DNA of 64,000 nt, taken from Gerris lacustris. Its lineage: Eukaryota > Arthropoda > Insecta > Hemiptera > Gerridae. Position numbers and translations under genes: made by a program. The notes beneath the pieces are model-generated. The model saw only the letters and a list, made by a program, of their open reading frames with translations. It did not search any database and was not told the DNA's origin. The stretch covers positions 106,896,119 through 106,960,118 of the forward strand of contig OX578277.1 of the NCBI GenBank assembly GCA_951217055.1. Direction: 5' to 3'. Below, one piece after another: positions 57,315 to 63,758 of this stretch. Each line of letters starts with the position of its first letter. Position 1 is the stretch's first letter.

Positions 57315-57658
57315 GCATATTTCGTTGAATGTAAGAAGCTCGCTTACGCTCGCTTCAATTATACAAGTAAGTATTATATGGTTAAGTATTTACGAAATAA
57401 TATGGTATTTTAATGAGCAAAACGAGTAAAATAAACAACATCGGTAAAGCACGATAACAAAAACAAGACGAGGGTATCTTCATAGGGGGAAAACACTTAA
57501 TTTTAACTAAATAAGCTCATTGAATTTCGACATCTAAGCTTGCGACACCCTATATTATATAGAGATAAATAATTTGTATATTTACTTTGTCCAGTTTCAG
57601 GCTGTGTATACGCAGGGGGAGGTGAAACTGGGGTGTATTTAGTCTCCTCACGCTCCAT
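34402..57658 (-). CDS. 4TM-2: small Cys-rich four-transmembrane-type protein, six exons
   Basis: Exons on the minus strand: 57586-57658, 48450-48532, 44882-44972, 42840-42916, 38721-38850 and 34402-34574. They total 627 nt, exactly 209 codons with the stop, and all five introns are GT-AG with matching phases. The 208-residue product starts MEREETKYTPVSPPPAYTQP, carries CCCGCDLETGCKIIGWLQV, then hydrophobic segments (GIASIAMLISVL; VGVIGVISSLITLLLGFLLL; SWMIINICLIVFSVITTI), and ends with IYRNFYSCSSLYPGFKESEE and an acidic tail. The layout resembles insect LAPTM-like/DUF4728-like membrane proteins, likely endomembrane; the role is unknown. Exons 2, 4 and 5 equal those of 4TM-1 in length. Introns of 2 to 9 kb are full of transposons. 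The stop is inside a minisatellite. Confidence 0.75.
34600..35100. other. intron 5 of 4TM-2, nothing recognised
   Basis: An 87-codon plus-strand frame at 34596-34859 shows no family motif and no splice context, so I do not call it a gene. The rest is unremarkable AT-rich sequence. Confidence 0.4.
35122..35543. repeat. 146-bp tandem duplication, first copy split by a MITE
   Basis: GACATTAATAGTATAGTGTT starts at 35122 and 35398. Subtracting the 122-bp MITE and its 8-bp duplication gives a 146-bp period. The second copy is uninterrupted, so the MITE arrived after the duplication, or the duplication regenerated a clean copy. Confidence 0.85.
35199..35320. mobile_element. 122-bp hAT MITE (CAGTGGTTCTTAAC ends)
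   Basis: The inverted ends CAGTGGTTCTTAAC and GTTAAGAACCACTG are the classic hAT type seen across animals. The flanks TGCTAGGG (35191-35198) and AGCTAGGG (35321-35328) form an 8-bp duplication with one mismatch. The centre is a GGCCCCC-rich palindrome. Confidence 0.92.
35805..36230. repeat. 111-bp tandem repeat, about four copies
   Basis: GGTCTGCTGGT recurs at 35805, 35915, 36026 and 36137. Shared blocks are CTGATTGAGAGACTCTCCTT and CTACGTGGCAAGTCAAGAGA. The last copy is diverged and runs into the dispersed repeat that starts near 36225. Confidence 0.9.
36225..36960 (+). repeat. GGTGTCCCGCGACACC repeat, split by another repeat
   Basis: The outer parts (36225-36368 and 36754-36960) match 2950-3375 and 62130-62515. 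The middle (36369-36753) is an inverted copy of the CGAGTGYGGAAAGTAGC family. The rejoined flanks read through in register with the other copies. Confidence 0.75.
36369..36753 (-). mobile_element. inverted CGAGTGYGGAAAGTAGC element
   Basis: Its inverse matches 60165-60760, including the GCGCATGCGC block, the long pyrimidine/purine hairpin (36450-36464 pairing with 36479-36493) and the GTGCGGAAAGTAGC end. It is inserted in the repeat described at 36225. The class is unknown. Confidence 0.7.
37855..37900. repeat. A-run and (TA)n tract
   Basis: Twelve A residues followed by about 22 bp of TA repeats with TGTATG breaks. Simple sequence only. Confidence 0.85.
37994..38407. mobile_element. 414-bp MITE flanked by TATA
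   Basis: The inverted ends AGCCTAGTCTACATTGGTCG and CAACCAATGTAAACCAGGC pair with a few mismatches. TATA lies directly outside both ends (37990-37993 and 38408-38411). Internal GTTTACTCGACC and GGTCGAGTAAA blocks echo the ends. No transposase. Confidence 0.75.
38721..38850 (-). CDS. 4TM-2 exon 5 (third hydrophobic segment)
   Basis: The acceptor is TTTGTATTTCAG and the donor ATAT|GTAAGT. It encodes QRTSALYSWMIINICLIVFS then VITTITSILSGSYSETGSN, ending one base into a codon. It is 130 nt, identical in length and phase to 14941-15070. Confidence 0.78.
38885..39175. repeat. 127-bp tandem duplication in a dispersed repeat
   Basis: CTCCTGAACGGCTGAACCGA recurs at about 38944 and 39071, 127 bp apart, each followed by CCACAGGAA.GTATAAATCTG. 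The AGCGAAGCGAAGCTC start at 38894 is a common arthropod repeat end. Confidence 0.75.
39292..39978. mobile_element. possible element with short AAGTAGCAC inverted ends
   Basis: AAGTAGCAC at 39292-39300 and GTGCTACTT at 39970-39978 are inverted, and GGATATCC-like blocks occur just inside both ends. The repeat is only nine bp and no target duplication was seen, so this is tentative. It includes the degenerate tRNA-like block at 39565-39625. Confidence 0.4.
39555..39625 (-). other. degenerate tRNA-like sequence
   Basis: On the minus strand, GACTCATAGTTGAGTGGATA resembles an A-box region and CGGGTTTAAATCTCAC a B box, at roughly tRNA spacing. Stems do not close fully. Likely a tRNA-derived repeat fragment. 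Confidence 0.4.
40293..41790. repeat. 1.5 kb satellite of mixed 28- and 15-bp units
   Basis: A 28-bp unit (GAGATAACAGGGAATGTTGG plus AACCATCT) alternates irregularly with a 15-bp unit (GAGATAACTGGATCT). The resulting patterns of 28, 43 and 71 bp carry variants GAGGTAAC, GCGATAAC and AACTGAATCT. The minus strand has almost no stop codons in any frame, so overlapping frames of up to 497 codons occur; these are artefacts. It lies in intron 4 of 4TM-2. Confidence 0.95.
41800..42110. other. intron sequence, nothing recognised
   Basis: Unique-looking sequence between the satellite and a dispersed repeat. No motif, frame or inverted repeat was found. Confidence 0.4.
42120..42430 (+). repeat. dispersed repeat opening ATGGACTACATTTTAG
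   Basis: A diverged relative of 25085-25420, with the shared order GGACTACATTTTAG, AGAACCGTTTT, TATGCCAAATTTC. Non-coding. Confidence 0.6.
42840..42916 (-). CDS. 4TM-2 exon 4 (second hydrophobic segment)
   Basis: The acceptor is TTTGTTGACAG and the donor AAG|GTAAAA. The 77 nt encode VGVIGVISSLITLLLGFLLL and HGVYK after completing a Val codon. It is the homologue of 22554-22630. Confidence 0.78.
43309..43590. mobile_element. foldback element with 75-bp arms
   Basis: The left arm (43309-43395) and right arm (43512-43590) are near-perfect inverted copies (GTTCAATGTTGTGCAGTTTA and TAAACTGCACAACATTGAAC), with a 116-nt spacer. The left arm contains a further perfect hairpin, CTACAAATTTCC-ATT-GGAAATTTGTAG. 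GC-rich outer ends read CCGCGGGGTTC. Confidence 0.85.
43800..44640. repeat. 287-bp tandem repeat, about 2.8 copies
   Basis: GCTGCTGAAGAGTAGGACAC recurs at 43876, 44163 and 44450, exactly 287 bp apart. Each unit also has a C-run (up to about 22 C at 44525-44546) and GCGCCCAAAATTTTA. Non-coding. Confidence 0.9.
44668..44705 (-). other. tRNA-like 3' fragment
   Basis: On the minus strand, ATCCCGGGTTCGATCCCCCG has a good B box and T stem. No A box was seen in range. Probably part of a tRNA-derived repeat. Confidence 0.4.
44882..44972 (-). CDS. 4TM-2 exon 3 (first hydrophobic segment and loop)
   Basis: The acceptor is TTTTTTTCTTTAG and the donor CTAG|GTAACC. The 91 nt encode FVGAVTGIASIAMLISVL and a polar loop PNVNKDDATIVL. 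The homologue is 23333-23414. Confidence 0.76.
45603..45760 (+). repeat. CACATAGCTTCC repeat, left part, split by a TA element
   Basis: It starts ATAGACGGCCAATTGG and runs to TTGAATTAAAG, then is interrupted at TA by the element 45763-47245. It continues at 47248 (TCAATTAAGCAAAAG). It matches 55433-56064. Confidence 0.85.
45763..47245. mobile_element. TA-flanked element with perfect 25-bp inverted ends
   Basis: The ends start GGGGAGAGTCGGACAAAACC and are identical over 25 bp (45763-45787, 47221-47245). TA lies on both sides (45761-45762, 47246-47247). The host repeat rejoins as AAAG-TA-TCAATT, matching uninterrupted copies. It contains an inverted copy of the same host repeat (45922-46555), so the original element was about 850 bp. 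No transposase. Confidence 0.88.
45922..46555 (-). repeat. CACATAGCTTCC repeat, complete inverted copy
   Basis: Read on minus it begins ATAGACTGCCAATTGGTGTG and ends CCTTCGGTAAGCTCGGAAGC. It includes the (GACAGACC)-like run at 46056-46110 and the TTTTTAAGATATGTTGGTTC block. It lies inside the TA element. Confidence 0.85.
47248..48060. repeat. CACATAGCTTCC repeat, right part plus further fragments
   Basis: 47248-47695 completes the copy begun at 45603. 47696-47845 is an inverted left-end fragment (CACAGCAAATACCAGTCTAT at its end). 47846-48055 is another forward right-end fragment ending CTTCGGTAAGCTCGGAAG. The cluster shows repeated insertion of one family into itself. Confidence 0.75.
48163..48320. 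repeat. 20-bp minisatellite, about eight copies
   Basis: The unit is CAGTTACTTAATGTCTCAAC. The last two copies vary (TTAAC, AAGTTACCTAATGCC). It lies 130 bp downstream of the donor of exon 2 of 4TM-2, in intron 2. Confidence 0.95.
48450..48532 (-). CDS. 4TM-2 exon 2 (Cys-rich motif)
   Basis: The acceptor is GTTATTTACAG and the donor GTG|GTAACG. It encodes SSRFVVES then CCCGCDLETGCKIIGWLQV. It is identical in length and phase to 24793-24875. Confidence 0.8.
48680..49560. other. intron 1 of 4TM-2, diverged repeat copies
   Basis: Blocks such as TTTACGTATTTTTACACATA, CTCGGAGACAAATTAATGTG and ATTTATTTACGTACAACGAA recur about every 180 bp in diverged form (48757-49300). It looks like an old tandem repeat. 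No convincing gene. Confidence 0.4.
49729..49800 (+). other. tRNA-derived (SINE-like) fragment
   Basis: GAGCCTCGGTGGCTCTAGAT gives an A-box-like stretch and CTCGGGTTCAAATTT a B box about 48 nt further on. Stems are partly closed. Likely a tRNA-derived SINE head. Confidence 0.45.
50012..50442. mobile_element. 431-bp MITE flanked by TATA
   Basis: The inverted ends AGGTTTGTTCCAACC and GGTTGGAACAAACC are perfect over 14 bp. TATA lies directly outside both (50008-50011, 50443-50446). Internal GTACCGTC/GACGGTAC blocks are also inverted. Part of the interior is shared with 31452-32024. Confidence 0.78.
50450..51290. other. intron sequence, nothing recognised
   Basis: AT-rich with one G-rich patch at 50570-50620. 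No gene or repeat structure was identified. Confidence 0.4.
51347..51615. repeat. 24-bp minisatellite, about 11 copies
   Basis: The unit is GGGGCCCGTGAAGTTATCTG plus CACA. Variants include CCTGTAAAG, TTTGCAC and TCTCCAC. All frames on both strands stay open because 24 is divisible by three. Confidence 0.95.
51704..52654. mobile_element. piggyBac-type relic, 951 bp
   Basis: The ends CCCTAGAAAGCTAACC and GGTTAGCGTTCTAGGG are inverted with one mismatch. TTAA flanks both sides (51700-51703, 52655-52658), the hallmark of piggyBac. Subterminal GGAGTCAAAATGACTCC and GGAGTCAATATGATTC blocks follow. Short acidic frames at 52158-52238 (MEKKYNDDIYHLMKEM) and 52213-52398 (DPISDDEENDKL) could be a leftover transposase N-terminus, but the catalytic core is absent. 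Confidence 0.82.
52727..52845. repeat. 21-bp minisatellite, about 5.5 copies
   Basis: The unit is AACAATGTTGTCAGCCGCTC plus T. It directly adjoins a right-end fragment of the CACATAGCTTCC repeat. Confidence 0.93.
52847..53140 (+). repeat. CACATAGCTTCC repeat, right-end fragment
   Basis: It runs from AAAAGAGAAACAAATGAGCG to CTTCGGTAAGCTCGGAATC and matches 55740-56064. Confidence 0.8.
53255..54018 (+). repeat. GCTCGCTTACGCTCGC repeat, copy 1
   Basis: It starts CTAGGCATCGCATGGCTCTA and ends (CAGA)n then AAGCTCGCTTACGCTCGCTT. It is highly similar to 56581-57361 throughout. An inverted partial copy is at 61860-62125. Confidence 0.9.
54598..55311 (+). pseudogene. transposon-type DUF7869-like protein fragment with one stop
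   Basis: One frame runs from ATG 54598 through a single TGA at 54778-54780 to 55311. Motifs are FYTDNCGGQNKNRF, SITHKFLIVGYTQNEGD, HSVIEQQIKRTRKSGPIYIP, LLRMAKKTGKPYCVKEL and FKKDTPHSFFYKN. This order is typical of a widespread insect protein type (DUF7869-like, RNase H-like, thought to be transposon-derived). The N-terminal half of such proteins is missing. The last 35 residues are hydrophobic and may be non-homologous read-on. It lies in intron 1 of 4TM-2, opposite strand. Family assignment is from memory of the motif pattern. Confidence 0.6.
55433..56064 (+). repeat. CACATAGCTTCC repeat, complete copy
   Basis: About 630 bp from ATAGACTGCCAATTGGTGTG to CTTCGGTAAGCTCGGAAGC. It contains a (GACAGACC)n run at 55879-55925 and TTACCTTCGGTAA, a palindrome, near the end. 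This is the best full-length reference for the family in the window. Confidence 0.88.
56581..57361 (+). repeat. GCTCGCTTACGCTCGC repeat, copy 2
   Basis: It is the direct partner of 53255-54018, with a small insertion near 56713 (TACTCGGTACAAAGCATTAC) and otherwise only scattered changes. It ends about 220 bp before exon 1 of 4TM-2. Confidence 0.9.
57586..57658 (-). CDS. 4TM-2 exon 1 (start codon)
   Basis: ATG 57658-57656 opens MEREETKYTPVSPPPAYTQP then ETGQ, with donor CAAA|GTAAAT. The phase joins exon 2 to make an Ile codon. The PPPAY box resembles WW-domain/Nedd4-type ligand motifs found on lysosomal membrane proteins; that link is inference. Confidence 0.7.
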
Positions 57659-57699
57659 TTCAGATGTAATTATTTCTTCACTTCAATAATACTTATACA

Positions 57700-58330
57700 A
57701 TTATTAAGTTTAACGAAAAACAATAATTAGCAAAAATAAATTAACTTAATTACTCTAAAAATATATATCACACTTGAAATTATGAAAAAATAAAAATTGC
57801 ATATAATTTTAATATGTCACACTTAAAATGATTTTTTTGAAAATGATTACATCATTGAGTTGTTCAGCTTTATATATAAATTGATAATTTTATCTATTTG
57901 TTATCAAGTACATTGGACAACATTAGATATGATAACAGGAAAGTTTTTGAGGCGAGATTATGTGTAGGATATTACTCATGCTAAATAAAAGTAAGTACTT
58001 AAAATATTATAACATATAATTTAATAATACAAAATATAAGTAGTCTGGACAAATTAGTTTCGCACATATAGGGTTTCCTAGAGCCCTATCGCATACTTTT
58101 ATATTGTTTTGCTTTTATGACCTATTATTGTATAATTCATTTAATTATTCTCCTATGCTGATTCCGAGTATATACATAAGAAAAGGTAACAAAAGCATTA
58201 CAATCGTCCGGGAGAGGAAATTTAATGCAGTGGCGATTCCAGGGGGGCACAGGGGACAAGTGTATTTATTGTCTTAGATAAATATAATAAATTATAAGTC
58301 CTACTGAATATTGAAGCTTATTCAGCTAGA
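57700..58330. other. upstream region of 4TM-2, nothing recognised
   Basis: AT-rich; the promoter of 4TM-2 should lie here but no clear core motif was found. A diverged CACATAG-type block is at 58060-58160. Confidence 0.4.
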
Positions 58331-58340
58331 TTAAAATATC

Positions 58341-59889
58341 AATAGTTATTTATGCACCTAAGGAGTGAAGTAAGTCATTATTCCCTGAGCGAAAAAGTTG
58401 GTTCTTTAGGCGAAGCCGAAGGAACCATGGTCCCTAAATCCCGAGGCGAAGCCGAGGGAATTAGACTCTTTAATTATTAGCACTTTTAATAGCAGATATA
58501 AGCAGTGGCGGATCTAGATTTTGCGGGGCCCTGGGCGAGACAAAATGGCGGGGCCCCCTAGGATAGAGCGAGGATTGCTGATAAAAAACAATAAAGTAAC
58601 TTAATAATAAACCACTTATAACTTGATCCTATTTTACGGCTAATTCCCTTCACTTAGGGCCAGTCAAACGTTTTTGCTCTCAAAATTTTGTAAATATGAC
58701 CTCTCAAAACAGCTTTTATATGCATCTCTGAGGTGAAGTTTCTCTTTGACATCAATTGGTAAAACTGCACTAATTGGCCCAATTATTTCGTACTGTCCGA
58801 TATACTTAGTTTTTTTTACTATTCCTTTGTACAGGATTTGTCTTTTTTACACATCTCTGTACATTGTCAAACGATTAAGGTTATGTAGTATCTCGATAAA
58901 TTCAGTGTTTTATTTATTTGTTTAAAAAAAAAATACACGAAACGTCACGTTTTATAGGGTAATGATAGAAGGTTATTGTTAGGTCAGGTCAAAAAGTACT
59001 AAACTCAACATAAACTTACCATAACCTTCCATACTTTTTCCTAAAATTAAAAAAAAAAATGAATATATCGAGATGCTACAGCCGAAATCGTTTATGTAAT
59101 GTAAAAAGGAACAGTTTGAAAAAAAAAACGTATTAAATTGGACGTTTAGATTTAGGTGGGGCACATAATGAAGATTTACCCCACACAATAAATAACAAAT
59201 CGTCATCATTTTAAAAAGGGGAAGAGTGAGAAAACACTAGGACGTTAACTCACTTAATTTTATATGGAGCGGGGCCCCGGGGGCTATCTTAAACATAAAA
59301 AAAATGATTCTATATTTTATAACTTATTTAATTGACTTTATTATAGCGAGGGGCCCCGCGAAAAGGTAGTTAGGTATTTGGCTCTACTATGTAAACTAAA
59401 TTCGACTGAATTTTATAATTCTAATATTTCATGTTTTGTACATGGCACGGGGCCCCGCGGACAATCTTCACTGTGAACTATAAATTTGCCTGTAAAGTAT
59501 AAGTATTTTATTTTAATTTTCTATGTTGCGGGGCCCTGGGCGGTCACCCCCCTCGCCACCCCCCCCCCCCCCCTGGATCCGCCCCTGGATATACGAGATT
59601 CAATATTAAAAACAACTAAGACTTGGAATTGGAACTCAAATAGAAGGTTATTTAGATGCAGGTTATAAACATGGTCAAAAAAGCGCAGTGCCGCCAACCT
59701 GATTTCAACAACTTCATTACATTAGCCATTCATTTTTTACTATTTATAAAATAATTAAGTTGCAATCTTTACTTTTTTGCCCTACTTTACTTTTTCGCCC
59801 TACTTTTACTTTTTCTCCCTACTTTTTGAGTTCAGGGATGAAAAGACCTGTTTTAGTCCCTCAAAACTAATTCAAAATCATAACTTTTC
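58341..59889 (+). mobile_element. CGAAGCC-hairpin element, internally deleted and split
   Basis: The left part is 58341-58502 (AATAGTTATTTATGCACCTA... with the hairpin block). It jumps from TTAGACTCTTTAATT directly to ATTAGCACTTTTAATAGC, a deletion of about 200 bp relative to 4278-4896. It is then cut by the element 58503-59587. The right part is 59588-59889, losing the last bases of the CTACTGGAGAT end. Confidence 0.8.
58503..59587. mobile_element. 1085-bp hAT-like element rich in GCGGGGCCC
   Basis: The ends CAGTGGCGGATCTAG and CTGGATCCGCCCCTG are inverted with two mismatches. The flanks GATATAAG (58495-58502) and GATATACG (59588-59595) form an 8-bp duplication with one mismatch. GCGGGGCCC blocks recur about five times (58536, 59270, 59350, 59450, 59528). 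No transposase frame is present. Confidence 0.88.
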
Positions 59890-60164
59890 TGTTGTTTAGG
59901 TTTCTTGCTGGAAATATTACTTTTTCGTAAGTTTTTGGTTGCACAACTGAACGGAATTAATATTGACTCAGCTGTCCATTTCCAAGTCTTGGTAAATGAA
60001 CAAGTAGTTCCCTTTTCTGGTAACCACTGGATACGCCACTGTTTTAATGCCTAAAATTTCAAAAACTCTAGGGCAAAAATCAATTTCAGACTTCAGGAAA
60101 CATGTTTGTCCTCGTGTCTGTCTGTCGGTATGACAATTTAGCTGTTACTGTTATTGTTATCGTT

Positions 60165-60760
60165 TCGTAATAGTACATTACGCGTCGAGTGTGGAAAGTA
60201 GCATTTTGCATGCGAGTGTGGAGTTTGCACCCGAGCGACAGCGAGGGTAGTAAATCCACACGAGCAATGCAAAATGCCGTTTTCGCACGAGTTGCGTACC
60301 GTACTTTATCTACGATTGTTAGATTTAAATAATAAATATAGAAAAAATAAACTTGCAGTATGTAAGTTCGTATCTCTCTCTTGATAAAGATGGCATTAAT
60401 TTTTCAGTTGTATTTTTTGCTGAATTAATTATTTCTGGAGGAGTATTATTCTCCACATTATCGTCAAAGACACTTGATTCACTCATTGCTTTCCACTAAA
60501 AACTCGATATAAACAGTTACTTTAATAAAAGAACAGCAAATTAGTTTTGTTAAATGTAAATAAACTCGGTAATCGTGCGTAAAGCTGAAGAATTCCTCTT
60601 CTTTACCGCACTTGCGTGGTAAAGAAGAGGAATTATTTAGAACTATGAGACGCGCATGCGCAATGAATACAAGTACGTAAATAATCACTTTCTACGCATC
60701 TAAACAAAGATATAATGTTTATATTTCGTATCAATCGTAGATAAATGTTATTCTGATAGT
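60165..60760 (+). repeat. CGAGTGYGGAAAGTAGC repeat with long hairpin
   Basis: It begins AATAGTACATTACGCGTCGA, includes inverted GTGTGGAAAGTAGCATTTTG and CAAAATGCCGTTTTCGCAC, and carries a perfect 17-bp hairpin (60591-60607 with 60618-60634). Relatives are 4965-5400 and 36369-36753. Confidence 0.8.
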
Positions 60761-60959
60761 TTCCGTTCTTTGAGGAGGTTATGTGCCACACTTTTTTACC
60801 CATGTTATTGAAATCTGTCAAAATTATATTGATTTTATTGTAGTTTTTGAAAATGTAGAGCCTCAAAAGTTGGAGCTAAAAGTAAGGCTGTGTATATACG
60901 TGGTGTTAATTTTGTATATTATTTCTTCGTATTGCCATATTTTTGTATACATAAGTAAG

Positions 60960-61230
60960 TGTATGTGTATAAGAATATGCATATATGTATTATAAATGTA
61001 TACCTATAAAGGGTATACATTTATACACCTATACAGGGGTTAGGCTATCTATGTATACACCTATCTAAGTTAGGCTATCAATGTATACATGTATGAATTA
61101 ACTTATATCATTTTTGTATATTTCTTCGTATTGCTATATTTTTGTATACAATGTAAGTGTATGTGAATATGCAATGCATATACATATTATGTATTATAAA
61201 TGTATACATATAAAAGGATGATTTAAAATG
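60960..61230. repeat. GTATAC-rich duplicated segment
   Basis: TTTCTTCGTATTGC(C/T)ATATTTTTGTATAC occurs at about 60922 and 61117, and TATAAATGTATACxTATAAA at 60989 and 61194, a duplication about 200 bp apart. Non-coding. Confidence 0.6.
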
Positions 61231-61244
61231 TTGTTTTTTGTTGT

Positions 61245-61370
61245 AAAATAGACTGCCAATTAGTGTGGCACATAGCTTCCTCGCTGTTATGTTCTTACAA
61301 CCCTCCATTGTCTAATTGTTTTAATTGTTTTCCCCGTTTTTTTAATATGTCATAGGCAACATATATATAA
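61245..61370 (+). repeat. CACATAGCTTCC repeat, left-end fragment
   Basis: ATAGACTGCCAATTAGTGTG to TTTTAATATGTCA matches the left end of 55433. It is followed by the ATCGATGT element and then by more of the same repeat at 61718-61830 (ACATAAATTAAAATATCAAT, AGCAAAAGTAAAAGAGCG), so that element sits inside it. Confidence 0.7.
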
Positions 61371-61710
61371 TAGGCAAACATCGATGTTTTCGATACATCG
61401 ACATCGAAAGAACAAACAACGCTGTTAGCCAAAACATCGAAAGAAAACATCGATGTTTTCGATACATCGACATCGGTCCTCCAAGCTGAAGAGCAAAAAA
61501 AAAAAAAGTCACCACTTTCAAAAAATCTCCTTTTCGTCCCCGATTTTCGTTGTCGTCCATTTTTTAGGCTGCGATTCATCGATAACATCGGTCTTTTCGA
61601 TGTTTCGGGAAAACATCGATGTTGACCGATACATCGAAAGATCAACATCGATGTTTTAAAGTCCGATACATCGATGTTTTCGATACATCGACGTCGATGT
61701 CCCAAGCCTA
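61371..61710 (-). mobile_element. ATCGATGT-rich hAT-like MITE, second copy
   Basis: The inverse of 8262-8613 nearly throughout, including GTTGACCGATACATCG and GGAAAACATCGATG blocks. The right end CGATGTCCCAAGCCTA is intact with one change; the left end has lost about 16 bp. It is inserted in a CACATAGCTTCC repeat. Confidence 0.85.
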
Positions 61711-61859
61711 GATATTTTACATAAATTAAAATATTAAAATATCAATTAAGCAAAAGTAAAAGAGCGTAGATGATTGTAACTAATCTGGTGCTATCTGCGG
61801 TCAACTTTCGACAAACCATCCAAATTTCATAAAACTAAACGTAAACGTAAACTTCAAAT

Positions 61860-62515
61860 GTAATATAGGATTGTAGGACGGGAAAAAATGCTAACTCCAT
61901 CTATTTAAAGAGACAAACAAACTTTTATAAATAATTTGTTTTAGTAAAACCAACAACGACACCGCTATGAATTGAATAAAGATCGCTAAATTTATTAATA
62001 TGCGGACCTCTAAACGTTTAAAATAGAGAAAACAACGTATTTACCGTTTTCTTACGTTCTAACGTAACGACTTAATAAAACTTCATTCACATCGTCTAAA
62101 GTACAATTTAAATAGGCATGTGACATATCAACCTGATACAAGCAGAGGTTTTTGTGCAGTGAAGTGATATATTTTATAATATTTTAAATGGAGTCTGGTC
62201 AGGGAGCGAGCATTAGAGAAGTCCTGTTCCCTCACTATCTACACTGCAATCATCCTCTTTAACTATCAACTCATTATGATTAACTATTTTCTCAATTTAT
62301 TGCAAAACACTCTCTTCATTAAAAAAAAAGCTTTTCATTTAATTTTGCCTCAACTCGCTAAGTACAAATAGTTAGTTACTTCTAATTTAGTCACTTTTCT
62401 GACTTCACCATGTATAAGTAGTTAGCATCGTATACTTGCAGTTTATCTTTTATGAAAAAAAGTACCGGCAGGTACTTCGTTCCTACCGGGTGTCCCACGA
62501 CACCGCACGCATTTT
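61860..62515. repeat. two abutting dispersed repeats
   Basis: 61860-62125 is an inverted part of the GCTCGCTTACGCTCGC family (inverse of about 53500-53780). 62130-62515 is a GGTGTCCCGCGACACC-family copy, ending TACCGGGTGTCCCACGACAC. Confidence 0.75.
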
Positions 62516-62519
62516 TTAA

Positions 62520-63420
62520 TTTTTTTTTTTATATATAATCACAATATACTTACACGATTATGATAATTTTAAATTATACTTAAAGGTGCGGCCGTATGAT
62601 TAAAAACACACATTGATAAACTAATGCAACAAAAATAAATAAATCAAATTCTAATCTGGATAAATAATATCATATTTTGTTATATATTTCAAGGAGGTTG
62701 TGATGACGTCAGATCTCAAGTATACCTACCTGCAGGAAATCCCAGTGTGACACTCCAACTATAGTTATACTTATATATAGATAGATATATAAATATACGA
62801 GTATATAGATATATATTTAGGAACGCAGCAGCGTTCCGCCCCGCCAAGTCAAAATGACAAAATTTCACAAAAGCTGCCAGTGTATATATACTGTAGGTGA
62901 CAAACTAGGGTTTTTGAGGGTCTGCAGCGTGGAATACGTACAAGCTAAGCTACCTAAATAATTTTTTAATATCTTTGAAGGATGAAAAAAGTCGAAATCG
63001 GTGAAGTAGAAGTAGAAAAAAATAGGTTTGAAAATGGTAGTTTTGATGACTTCTTATTCTTATTCTTCCTTCATTTTACGTTGACGCACCGACAGCCAAA
63101 ACTACTGAACCGATTTTAATAAAAGAGGGCTTTTTGGATTCGTCTAGGGCTCTAGTGCACCCCGCGATTAGCGAACAGTCTAAAATGGGTAGAAACCAAG
63201 TAAGCGTCATACGAAGTGGTGAGCCTTACAATTATACGGAGGTACACCAGTGTGTTGTGTAGTAGTTTCGAGCGTGTCACATAACGTTTGAATTACCTCT
63301 ATTTACGAGTTCATCTTTTAAACATTTTGAACTTAGTATTATAGGTTTAGTTCAACCTTACTCTCTTGAGTTCAAGGGGGAGTTATTTGTTTATTATTAC
63401 ATATTTCTGTTTTCTATGAT
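62520..63420. other. repeat-derived sequence, no gene seen
   Basis: It contains a GATA/TATA-rich patch (62770-62820), AACGCAGCAGCGTT (62822-62836) and ACTGAACCGATTTTAATAAA (63103-63122), all typical of interspersed repeats. No convincing frame. Confidence 0.4.
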
Positions 63421-63434
63421 TTTATTTTATTTTA

Positions 63435-63470
63435 TTATTATTATTTATTAATATTTATAATTTATTATTA

Positions 63471-63516
<46 letters not shown>

Positions 63517-63530
63517 TTATTTTATTTTTT
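63435..63530. repeat. (TTA)n microsatellite
   Basis: Mostly TTA/ATT triplets with some TTTTA variation. Simple sequence. Confidence 0.95.
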
Positions 63531-63734
63531 TATGTTTTCTATGCTTCTACTATCAGAATGTTAAGTTCTTTCAATGTCATAGGTCTCTTAGTTCTCTAAT
63601 CTCCATAGACCTTGTCAAGCTCTTAACTTCACTTCTATTTGACTCTAATGTGTGGGAATAATCAGTTTAGAGAATCCTTCCTTAGGAACCGTACAAAAAG
63701 TCATGAAATCTGAACAAAAACCACTTGTGTGGTA

Positions 63735-63758
63735 AAAAAAAAAAAAAAAAAAAAAACA
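63735..63758. repeat. poly(A) tract
   Basis: About 22 A residues followed by CACCCCGCCAAGTC, a phrase also near 62840 (CCCCGCCAAGTC), hinting at a shared repeat. The last 240 bp of the window show nothing else recognised. Confidence 0.7.
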
